Assembly (NCBI GenBank): GCA_047638695.1
Contig: JBLINY010000185.1
Location: 1-6,354, forward strand
Direction: 5' to 3'
From: JAHECQ01 sp047638695
GTDB lineage: Bacteria; Actinomycetota; Acidimicrobiia; Acidimicrobiales; SZUA-35
DNA length: 6,354 nt
In this document: positions 1-6,229 of the stretch, in pieces
Position numbering within the stretch: position 1 is the first letter of the stretch
How the letters are laid out: the number at the start of each line of letters is the position of its first letter
The notes under the pieces: generated by a model
Told to the model about the DNA's origin: nothing
Database searches by the model: none
The model's input: only the letters and a program-made list of their open reading frames with translations
Position numbers and translations under genes: made by a program

Positions 1-805
1 GCGAGGCTTTGTCCATCACATAGAGCTGACCGTGTTCGACCATGCTGGCCAACATCAGTGGATAGTCGGGAGTGAGGAAATCATCGTGCATACCCCAGGC
101 GAACAAGACCGGGCACCGGATGTCGGCAAGTTCGGCGGTGAGGTCCTGCCATTCCCCACGAGGCGAGTCGCCTCGGGCAGCCAGATTCATTTCGTCGGGA
201 TCGATCGACTGCCAATACCTGGCTTGCACCGTGGCGTCAGGAATCTCGGCCGCGTCAAACCACTCGAGCTCGGCCATAAGCACCCGCATTTTTTCGGGTG
301 TCGGCCCGTCGCCGCCGAAATAGGCGTCGCGAGCTTTGCGGCCACGACGGCCACCCTCCGGTAGGGGGCCCAGAGGTCCGCGGAACACCGGCATCGATCC
401 GGTTACCACCAACGAGCGAGCGCGGTCGGGGTACGTGGCAGCCAAGTTCAGGGCGATGGTGCCGCCCCACGAATTGCACACGAAGTCAGCTCGCTCGACC
501 TCGAGCGCGTCCAACAAATCGTTGATGGTGCGGGCATGAAAGTCCCACATCGGTCCATCGATCAAACACTTCTCGCTCTTGCCGTACTGCAACAGGTCGA
601 CAAGGTGGCACTGACGATCGGCAGCGAACATTGGCGCAACGGGGCCGAAGTCGGTCCACGATGTGCATCCGGGGCCACCGCCATGGAGAAAGATCGTGGG
701 CGCTTGTGTGGGCGACGCAGGTCGACCCAGGTCGATCACGTGGTAACCCACGCCATTTGCATCGACCGTTCGACCGGGTGGTTCGGGTTGAATCTCAGCT
801 GGCAT
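1..805 (-). CDS. Alpha/beta hydrolase, meta-cleavage-product hydrolase type (BphD/HsaD/MhpC-like), partial at left edge
   Basis: The reading frame starts at ATG 805-803 and is open for 268 codons to the window edge, so the C-terminus is missing. Seen: an oxyanion-hole motif HGGGPG (residues 41-46), a DLLQYGKSE segment after it (70-78), a nucleophile elbow CNSWGGT with Ser112, an LNLAATYPDR stretch typical of this family, and WGMHDDFLTP carrying the acid (Asp241, or Asp242). The catalytic His lies beyond the edge. Members are usually about 280-290 residues, so roughly 20 residues should be absent. The family hydrolyses C-C bonds in vinylogous 1,5-diketones made by extradiol ring cleavage; related members act on esters or other substrates, so the reaction is inferred. 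The start codon lies inside the end of the Rieske gene (11-base overlap), implying translational coupling. A weak GAGAG lies upstream. The Cys in place of the usual Gly before Asn-Ser in the elbow is unusual. Confidence 0.9.
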   Translation of the reverse strand, partial: MPAEIQPEPPGRTVDANGVGYHVIDLGRPASPTQAPTIFLHGGGPGCTSWTDFGPVAPMFAADRQCHLVDLLQYGKSEKCLIDGPMWDFHARTINDLLDALEVERADFVCNSWGGTIALNLAATYPDRARSLVVTGSMPVFRGPLGPLPEGGRRGRKARDAYFGGDGPTPEKMRVLMAELEWFDAAEIPDATVQARYWQSIDPDEMNLAARGDSPRGEWQDLTAELADIRCPVLFAWGMHDDFLTPDYPLMLASMVEHGQLYVMDKAS

Positions 806-2039
806 CAGCAGGGCTCTCGATCTCAGAACGTGAGGGGAACGGGCTGCCATCCTCAACCAAACGCCGCCATTCGATGAGCGAAACGTCCGGGCGATACAGC
901 CGCTCGGGCGGAGCATCGGTCTCCGACACCATCCAGTGGTCCTGCCCCGAGAAGTTGCCGTGGAACAGCCAGCGAATCCCGGCCAGATACTTGGCGTAGA
1001 ACACGGCCTTGTCGACACCCTCTTTGAACTGAACCATCACCCCCACGTACTTGGTCCGACCGACTTCGATGGGCACATAGAACTCGTAGTGGATGAAATT
1101 CGGATAGGCGATTCGCAAGACACCGGGCAGAGATAACGAAGCGAAACCGGGGAAGTCCTGACCAGCAATGTGAGGGTCGTTCTTGGTCGACCCACCAGTG
1201 TTTCCCAGCATTTTGCCCTGAGTCTGCTTCGGCTTGATCTTCCACCACCGATAGTTCGACCAGTGACCTAAGCCGGGGAAATCATCTTCCCAGACACGTT
1301 CGTCTTCAACTCGATAGAGCCAGCGGCCATGGTGTTCAACATGGATCTTGTTCCAAGCCGGCATGGTCTTGAAGATTCGCCACCATGAGTTGCGATGCAG
1401 ATACTTGGCGTGCCCCTCATCGAACCCGTTCTCGGCGTACAGACGCCAGTCGCCATCCCGATCCTCGATACGACCACCGACGGCCATCGGCGGCGCATCA
1501 ATCAACTCCGGGGGCAGCTGTTCTTCGATCGGATGAGGCTCGGCATCACCGATGAAAACCCAGACCAACCCGACGGCGACCGCAGTCGGGTACGTGCGCA
1601 CCCTGGCCTGACCACACATCGGGGAATCAGGTCCGTCGGTAATGGCGGCGACCATCTCGCCATCGGATAGTCGATAGGTCCACGCGTGATAGGGACAGGT
1701 AACCGTTCCCGGAAATTCTTCTTTGCCTTCGGACAGCTTCACCCCACGATGGACACATCGGTCGTGCAGAGCGAAGACAGCTCCGTGCTCGTCGCGCTGC
1801 AGCATCAGGTTCTCACCGCACACGGTGATCGCTACGGGCGATCGCTTTACTTCGGCTGCCCATTGCACGGGATACCAGTAGTTCTGGAGGCCGAGATCGG
1901 CCGCTTCATAGGCAGGCCACTGGCTCCAATCGGCTCGACCTTCGTCCGACCGCTGGGTGCGTTGGTCGGCCAACTTCGCAAGCCGCTGCTCGAAGCTGGC
2001 GTTCTGATCGTGCTTGGCCGGTTCCTCGACAACGCTCAT
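795..2039 (-). CDS. Rieske non-heme iron oxygenase, alpha subunit, CarAa-like
   Basis: A 414-residue catalytic subunit that would use O2 and electrons from a ferredoxin to hydroxylate a ring or similar substrate. Seen: the Rieske [2Fe-2S] motif CVH at 95-97 and CPYH at 115-118 (Cys95, His97, Cys115, His118), then the mononuclear iron site in ENGFDEGHAKYLH with bridging Asp207 and ligands His210 and His215. The third ligand is probably Asp367 in GQDHW. The stretches HRGVKLS, YHAWTYR, ENGFD and LPGVL followed by an FYVPI segment recall carbazole 1,9a-dioxygenase CarAa, a homotrimeric alpha-only enzyme, judged from memory rather than an alignment. CarAa spaces its two His ligands by three residues; here it is four, as in naphthalene dioxygenase. 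About 40 N-terminal residues precede the domain. ATG 2039 is preceded by a weak AAGAGA. No beta subunit, ferredoxin or reductase gene is adjacent, consistent with an alpha-only type. KshA or phenoxybenzoate-dioxygenase relatives are alternatives; the substrate is unknown. Confidence 0.95.
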   Translation of the reverse strand: MSVVEEPAKHDQNASFEQRLAKLADQRTQRSDEGRADWSQWPAYEAADLGLQNYWYPVQWAAEVKRSPVAITVCGENLMLQRDEHGAVFALHDRCVHRGVKLSEGKEEFPGTVTCPYHAWTYRLSDGEMVAAITDGPDSPMCGQARVRTYPTAVAVGLVWVFIGDAEPHPIEEQLPPELIDAPPMAVGGRIEDRDGDWRLYAENGFDEGHAKYLHRNSWWRIFKTMPAWNKIHVEHHGRWLYRVEDERVWEDDFPGLGHWSNYRWWKIKPKQTQGKMLGNTGGSTKNDPHIAGQDFPGFASLSLPGVLRIAYPNFIHYEFYVPIEVGRTKYVGVMVQFKEGVDKAVFYAKYLAGIRWLFHGNFSGQDHWMVSETDAPPERLYRPDVSLIEWRRLVEDGSPFPSRSEIESPADAS

Positions 2040-2120
2040 GGCAGGAGTCTCTTGCCACGAGCCACAGCCGTCCAGTGGATCGTTCCACTCAGTAGACCGT
2101 CGCCGTATAGACCGTGGTGA
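2040..2120 (-). other. Intergenic gap in operon with small hairpin and short direct repeat
   Basis: This 81-base gap is the only sizeable break in the minus-strand gene string. It holds a 6-base-pair perfect hairpin with a 4-base loop (arms AGTGGA at 2074-2079 and TCCACT at 2084-2089). It also has an 8-base direct repeat, TAGACCGT, at 2093-2100 and 2108-2115. The hairpin lacks a T-run on the minus strand, so it is not a convincing intrinsic terminator. It could be an RNA processing or stability element, or chance. No good promoter was recognised, so the Rieske and hydrolase genes are probably co-transcribed with the ligase. Confidence 0.3.
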
Positions 2121-3629
2121 TCACTCGTCATTTGTTGTCCTGAGCACGTGCTTTTGCACCTTGCCGAGAGCGGTGCGCGGCAGTGTCGGCACAACCACCA
2201 GCTCGCGGGGCAATTTGAAACGAGCCAGACGTGAGCCGGCCCAATCACGCAGCTCGTCGATCGTCAGCTCGTTCCCTGGCTGCAAGACGACGTGCGCCAC
2301 CGGGATTTCGCCCCAGGTCGGGTCGACTCGCCCTATCACCGCCACTTCGGCAACGGATTGGTGCTCCAATAGCACGGTTTCAACTTCAGCTGGATAGACG
2401 TTCTCGCCGCCCGAAATGATCATGTCCTTCACCCGGTCCGAGATATAGCAATAGCCGTCGGCATCGACGCAGCCGACATCACCGGTGCGGTACCAGCCAT
2501 CGACAAACGCATCATCGGTCGCTTGCTCATTGTTCCAATACCCACTGAACAGATTGGGCCCCCGCAACCAAAGCTCGCCGTCGCAACCAACCTCGACGTC
2601 GCTCTCCTCGCCATCGACGATGCGCAGCTCGGTGTGGGTGGCCGGCCGTCCACACGACCCCCGATGGTCGGCGGCGTCGTCGTAGGTGAGAACAACCGAC
2701 GTTGGGCCGGTCTCGGTGGCTCCGTACACCTGTCCGACGGGAACGCCCCGGCTGAAATAGGGCTCGGTCACCACCTCGGGCACCATCGAGGATCCGGTGT
2801 TGATCCCAACCAGGCACGAGAGATCGAGGTCGGCGAATCGAGGTGATGCCGCGACGGCCGCCAACATGGCCGGTACCAGCAACGTCTGGGTGGGACGGTG
2901 TTCGATGATCAGATCGATGACTTGTTCGGGATCAAACCGTCGCATCAGCAGAACTTCCCCACCGACCAAAAGCACCGGCAGTGTCTGGATGTTCAGCCCG
3001 CCGACATGAAACGTTGGCAACGTGGCAATGATGCAATCGTCGGCGGTGAACCGCTGGTGGTCGATGTTGTTCAACGCCGTGAAATAGAGCGCCCGCTGGC
3101 TGAGCATCGCCCCCTTCGGCGTGCCGGTCGTGCCCGAGGTGTACACCATCAACACGACTGCCTCATCAGAGATGGCTGCCTCATCAGAGATGGCTGCCTC
3201 ATCAGAGATGGCTGCCTCATCAGCCTCATCACAGCTGACTGCCGCGGTCAGTGGGTCCGTATCAAGATCGCAGACCGCTCGACCATTACTGGCGCCCACC
3301 AACATCGGGGCGAAACCGTCGGCGGCCAGCAGCACCGTCGGGTCGCTATCGACGATCTGGACTCGCAGCTCGGCCTCGGTCAGGCGGTTGTTCAGCGGCA
3401 CGAAGATGGCGCCGAGCCGACCGCAGGCAAAAAGCACCTCGAACAGCTCGACTCGATTGAGTCCGCAGTAGGCGACGCGATCTCCTGCTCGCACGCCGAG
3501 CCTCGCGAGGGTGGCAGCCGTCGCTACGAGGTTGTCCGCAAGCTCGGCATAGCTAATCGCCCTGTCCTCGAATCGGAGAGCAATGCGGTCCGACTGAGCG
3601 TTGGCCTCGATCCAGCTGTCGATAGTCAC
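2121..3629 (-). CDS. AMP-forming acyl-CoA ligase (ANL superfamily)
   Basis: Would activate a carboxylic acid with ATP to an acyl-adenylate and then transfer it to CoA. Seen, numbered from GTG 3629 (502 residues): phosphate-binding loop YTSGTTGTPKGA at 163-174, YGATET at 302-307, YRTGD at 380-384, the hinge region DRVKDMIISGGENVYP at 398-413, and the catalytic lysine in PRTALGKVQK (Lys490). The order and the length of about 500 residues match FadD-, MenE- and aryl/cycloalkyl-CoA ligases. The frame is open to an ATG at 3782, but that would overlap the P450 gene by over 150 bases and add a non-conserved Arg/Gly-rich leader. GTG 3629 forms a GTGA overlap with the P450 stop and starts just before the conserved N-terminus (TIDSWIEANA). 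Odd: a tandem Asp-Glu-Ala / Ala-Ile-Ser repeat at 134-157, immediately before the P-loop. The acid substrate cannot be assigned; a product of the P450 or of ring breakdown is plausible. Confidence 0.95.
   Translation of the reverse strand: MTIDSWIEANAQSDRIALRFEDRAISYAELADNLVATAATLARLGVRAGDRVAYCGLNRVELFEVLFACGRLGAIFVPLNNRLTEAELRVQIVDSDPTVLLAADGFAPMLVGASNGRAVCDLDTDPLTAAVSCDEADEAAISDEAAISDEAAISDEAVVLMVYTSGTTGTPKGAMLSQRALYFTALNNIDHQRFTADDCIIATLPTFHVGGLNIQTLPVLLVGGEVLLMRRFDPEQVIDLIIEHRPTQTLLVPAMLAAVAASPRFADLDLSCLVGINTGSSMVPEVVTEPYFSRGVPVGQVYGATETGPTSVVLTYDDAADHRGSCGRPATHTELRIVDGEESDVEVGCDGELWLRGPNLFSGYWNNEQATDDAFVDGWYRTGDVGCVDADGYCYISDRVKDMIISGGENVYPAEVETVLLEHQSVAEVAVIGRVDPTWGEIPVAHVVLQPGNELTIDELRDWAGSRLARFKLPRELVVVPTLPRTALGKVQKHVLRTTNDE
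3160..3231. repeat. In-frame tandem repeat (9/18-base units) within acyl-CoA ligase gene
   Basis: On the plus strand two 9-base units, A = GCCTCATCA and B = GAGATGGCT, alternate as A-B-A-B-A-B-A-A, all copies identical. This makes three exact 18-base copies (3160-3177, 3178-3195, 3196-3213) plus two further A units (3214-3222, 3223-3231). On the coding strand they give DEA DEA AIS DEA AIS DEA AIS DEA, an acidic segment directly before the VVLMVYTSG core strand and P-loop. The unit length is a multiple of three, so copy-number change keeps the frame. The lack of any substitution between copies points to recent slippage. Confidence 0.93.
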
Positions 3630-4846
3630 CTGTTCAGCTCGACCATCAACGACGTTGGGCCACGGAAGTTCAGCGTTGGTTGCCACTGAGGCTCGCTCGC
3701 CAGACTCGCTTCGGGGTAGTCGCGGGCAAAGCGCCCGATGACCGAACGCATCTCCTGTCGCGCCAAGTTCCCGCCCAGACACCAGTGGGCGCCGTGACCA
3801 AAGGCAAGATGTCGGTTGTCGGCTCTTGTGATGTCGAACCGATCAGGGTCTTCGAACTGTTCACCGTCGCGGCTGGCGGCGCCAAGCAAAACCACCAACG
3901 CGTCGCCTGCCCGAAGGTTGTGTCCGTGAATCTCAATGTCGTCAGTGGCAAGTCGCGGTGTCATCTGAACCGGCGACTCGAATCGCAACACCTCTTCGAC
4001 AGCCGAGTCGATGAGCGTCGGATCATCGACGAGCGCTCGAAACTGATCGGGATGTCGAAGCAGCGCAACCAACCCGTTGGAGATGCCGTTCGTGGCCGTC
4101 TCATGGCCTGCCGTCATCAAGAACAGAGCGTTGGCGAACAACTCGTTCTCTGATAGGTGCCCATCGTCATCGGACGCTTCGATCAAGGCGCTGAGCAGGT
4201 CAGAGCCCGGGTCGGCTCGACGGGCCGCGACCAGATCAGGCATGAACCGTCGCAATTCGTTGATCGAGTCCAGTGTGCTGAGGGCAATGGCACGGTCGAG
4301 CCGACCCGAGCCGACGAAGAGAACGATGTCGAGCGCCCACTTCTGGAATCTGGCGTGGACCTCCTCTGGGATGCCGAGCATGCCGCTGATGACCTTGGCA
4401 GGGAACGGGTAGGAGACCAGCTGGTGCACATCGACCGGTGAGCCATCAGCGGTGTCGGCCAGTTGTTCGAAGAACTGCCCGACGGTCTGATCGACTACTT
4501 CCTGTTGATGACGTAGCACTCTGGGAGTGAATGCCTGGCGCAACAACTTACGAATCCGCGTGTGATCTGGTGGGTCTTGGAAGGCAATGATCGCGGCCAA
4601 CGTTTCATGAACCGTTGCCACTTCGACCCGAGTGCCCTCGTCGAGTGGGCTGCAGATGGCATCCACTCGGTCGGACGAAAGCTCGGGGTGGCTCAGAACA
4701 TCGGCCGCAGTCGACCAATCGACAACGATGTTCCCGATCGATTCTCCGTCCGTCGCCCGCTGGCGCAGCTGTCGGTGGACCGCGTAAGGGTCATCGAGGC
4801 CCTCAGGTGTCGACAGCATTCTGAACGGACTGATGGCCCCACTCAC
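3626..4846 (-). CDS. Cytochrome P450 (soluble bacterial type)
   Basis: A heme monooxygenase, expected to take electrons from a ferredoxin and insert one oxygen atom into a substrate. Seen, numbered from GTG 4846 (406 residues): C-helix region DHTRIRKLLRQAFTPR from residue 94, I-helix AGHET at 246-250, ExxR as EVLR (Glu285, Arg288), and the heme loop FGHGAHWCLGG with Cys356. No membrane anchor is seen, as usual for this class. Start: the frame stays open up to 5110, but the extra N-terminus has no P450 character and would run into the divergent gene. GTG 4846 keeps the SPFRMLSTPEGLDDPYAVHR stretch that resembles actinobacterial P450 N-termini and gives a normal length. ATG 4819 (397 residues) and TTG 4900 (424 residues) are alternatives; none has a strong ribosome-binding site. 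It is the first gene of the operon, and its TGA overlaps the ligase GTG. The CYP family and substrate are not assignable; no partner ferredoxin is in the window. Confidence 0.95.
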   Translation of the reverse strand: MSGAISPFRMLSTPEGLDDPYAVHRQLRQRATDGESIGNIVVDWSTAADVLSHPELSSDRVDAICSPLDEGTRVEVATVHETLAAIIAFQDPPDHTRIRKLLRQAFTPRVLRHQQEVVDQTVGQFFEQLADTADGSPVDVHQLVSYPFPAKVISGMLGIPEEVHARFQKWALDIVLFVGSGRLDRAIALSTLDSINELRRFMPDLVAARRADPGSDLLSALIEASDDDGHLSENELFANALFLMTAGHETATNGISNGLVALLRHPDQFRALVDDPTLIDSAVEEVLRFESPVQMTPRLATDDIEIHGHNLRAGDALVVLLGAASRDGEQFEDPDRFDITRADNRHLAFGHGAHWCLGGNLARQEMRSVIGRFARDYPEASLASEPQWQPTLNFRGPTSLMVELNR

Positions 4847-4884
4847 GCCATGGAGCGTACTCGCCCTGCGTTTGGCCAGACCTT

Positions 4885-4908
4885 GCGTTGGTCCGTTCAA
4901 CGGAACGC
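4885..4908. promoter_or_regulatory. Inverted repeat, candidate operator
   Basis: A perfect dyad TCCGTT-C-AACGGA spans 4892-4904. It is extended by outer arms GCGT (4885-4888) and ACGC (4905-4908), with three unpaired bases (TGG) on the left side only. It lies about 40-60 bases upstream of the preferred P450 start, between divergent genes, where TetR-, GntR- or MarR-type repressors often bind. That it binds a regulator is inference; no regulator gene is in the window. Confidence 0.4.
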
Positions 4909-5014
4909 TCTGCTCCCAACCGCCACCCTCTCGACCGACGGATCTGTAGAGAAAGAGGGAGCAAGCTGGCAATGACGCGGCGCAAGTAGTGAAATGGATC
5001 CAGATCAAGCCTCC

Positions 5015-5021
5015 AGGGGGA
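5015..5021 (+). promoter_or_regulatory. Ribosome-binding site of the amidohydrolase gene
   Basis: AGGGGGA, a strong purine-rich Shine-Dalgarno sequence, ends 6 bases before ATG 5028. It decides the start in favour of 5028 over the in-frame upstream ATG at 4989, which has no comparable site and would add 13 unconserved residues. Confidence 0.75.
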
Positions 5022-5027
5022 ACTGAC

Positions 5028-6206
5028 ATGACACTTGTGACCGACACCCACATCGAGAGCGCACCGAGAGTGATTGACACGCCGATTATCTCGGCCGACT
5101 CGCACATCACAGAACCGGGCTGGACCTACGACACCATTGATCCGGCGTTCGCAGCCAAGAAGCCGTACCTCACCGACGAACAACCAGAGGGCGCGACGTT
5201 CCACATCCCGGGTATGAACCAGGCCATCCGGCTCAGTCTCCACTCGGCTGCAGGCAAGCCGGCCGAAGAACTGAAGATGAAGGGCGTTCCGTTCGAGGGA
5301 CTTCACCAGGCCGGCTGGGACCCCAAGGCCAGGGTCGAGGCCCAGAAGAAGGACGGCATCGACGGCGAAGTCCTCTACCCGTCGGTGGGGATGCTGCTCT
5401 GTAACCACGAGGACATCGATCTCAAGAAGGCGATGTTCGATGCCTACAACGACTGGATCGCCGACTACTGCAGCACTGCTCCTGAGCGGCTATACGGATG
5501 CGGCCAAACGGCATTGCGCTCACCGGAGGAAGGCATCGCCGACCTCGAGGCCATCAAGGCTGCAGGCCTTCGAGGTGTGATGCTGCCCGGCGTCCCCGGC
5601 ACAGCGAACGACGACGAACACTCTGGCGATTTCGACGACCCGATGTGGGGCGAGTTCTTCCAGGCCGCGATCGATCTCGACCTCGTTCTTTCCTTCCACA
5701 TCCTCACGGGCAAGGCGTATCGTCCCCGCGGACCAAAGCTGAACAGCTTCATGTCGATCATCCGCGGCAATCAAGACCTGATCGGCACCTTCATCTTCGG
5801 CGGCGTCTTCGATCGGCATCCTGATCTGAAGATGGTTTGCGTCGAGGCTGATGCTGGCTGGGTGCCCCATTATCAGTACCGCATGGATCACGCGTACAAC
5901 CGCCACCGCCATTGGCTGACCTCACCCGAGCTTCAGCGTAAGCCCAGCGAGTACTTCGAAGAGCACGTCTATGTGACCTTCCAAGACGACTGGTCCGCCT
6001 TTCGCATGGCAGAGGCCGGACTCATCGCCACCGAACGTCTGCTGTGGGCCAACGACTATCCTCACAGCGATTCAACCTGGCCCTATAGCCAGGGGATGTT
6101 GGCCGAGCAGACGGCCGACCTCAGCCCCGAGACCCGGGCCAAGATCCTCGGGGGCAACACGGTCGAGCTCTACAAGCTGCACGACCTCTTCCCCGCCGCC
6201 GGCTAG
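5028..6206 (+). CDS. Amidohydrolase family 2 (PF04909-type) metal-dependent hydrolase or decarboxylase
   Basis: A 392-residue TIM-barrel enzyme of the amidohydrolase superfamily. Seen, numbered from ATG 5028: ISADSHITEP with the metal-binding Asp24-x-His26, LSFHI with His224, GVFDRHPDL with His264, the VEADAGWVPH segment (Glu273), and WANDYPHSDSTWP with the conserved active-site Asp343. These are the hallmarks of the ACMSD-related group, which includes decarboxylases (aminocarboxymuconate semialdehyde, gamma-resorcylate), hydrolases, and the unusual C-C hydrolase LigY. The sequence alone does not choose between decarboxylation and hydrolysis. No signal peptide is seen, so it is expected to be cytoplasmic. 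It is transcribed divergently from the P450-ligase-Rieske-hydrolase operon, suggesting a shared pathway and possibly shared control. It ends with TAG, 23 bases before the 15-base repeat array. Confidence 0.94.
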   Translation: MTLVTDTHIESAPRVIDTPIISADSHITEPGWTYDTIDPAFAAKKPYLTDEQPEGATFHIPGMNQAIRLSLHSAAGKPAEELKMKGVPFEGLHQAGWDPKARVEAQKKDGIDGEVLYPSVGMLLCNHEDIDLKKAMFDAYNDWIADYCSTAPERLYGCGQTALRSPEEGIADLEAIKAAGLRGVMLPGVPGTANDDEHSGDFDDPMWGEFFQAAIDLDLVLSFHILTGKAYRPRGPKLNSFMSIIRGNQDLIGTFIFGGVFDRHPDLKMVCVEADAGWVPHYQYRMDHAYNRHRHWLTSPELQRKPSEYFEEHVYVTFQDDWSAFRMAEAGLIATERLLWANDYPHSDSTWPYSQGMLAEQTADLSPETRAKILGGNTVELYKLHDLFPAAG

Positions 6207-6229
6207 GACTGGGAGATACACATCCGGTC

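Larger units (their letters stand above)
4847..5027. promoter_or_regulatory. Divergent intergenic region, presumed promoters for both transcription units
   Basis: About 180 bases separate the P450 start (minus strand) from the amidohydrolase start (plus strand). Because both units begin here, promoters facing both ways are expected. I could not pick out convincing -10/-35 pairs. The region contains the dyad at 4885-4908 and, at its right end, the amidohydrolase ribosome-binding site. The left boundary depends on the uncertain P450 start. The role is inferred from gene orientation. Confidence 0.55.

Noticed and set aside
2074..2089. Intrinsic terminator after the ligase gene
   Set aside because: The stem is only 6 base pairs and is not followed by a T-run on the minus strand.
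1686..2120. 144-codon plus-strand frame
   Set aside because: Antisense to the Rieske oxygenase N-terminal half including the Rieske motifs; no family features.
2898..3689. 263-codon open frame on the plus strand containing a CLIRDG repeat
   Set aside because: It is antisense to the acyl-CoA ligase, whose strand carries every ANL motif in order. The repeat is only the antisense reading of the ligase minisatellite.
3630..3782. Ligase start at the ATG at 3782
   Set aside because: It would overlap the P450 heme-binding C-terminus by over 150 bases and add a leader unlike ANL enzymes. GTG 3629 fits both the gene junction and the family N-terminus.
4989..5027. Amidohydrolase start at the ATG at 4989
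   Set aside because: It has no good ribosome-binding site, while AGGGGGA is properly placed before ATG 5028.
4847..5110. Upstream extension of the P450 frame to a GTG at 5110
   Set aside because: The added 88 residues have no P450 character, span the dyad and the amidohydrolase ribosome-binding site, and overlap the start of the divergent gene.
4803..5408. 201-codon minus-strand frame across the divergent region
   Set aside because: It overlaps both the P450 N-terminus (another frame) and the amidohydrolase gene, and shows no recognisable domain.
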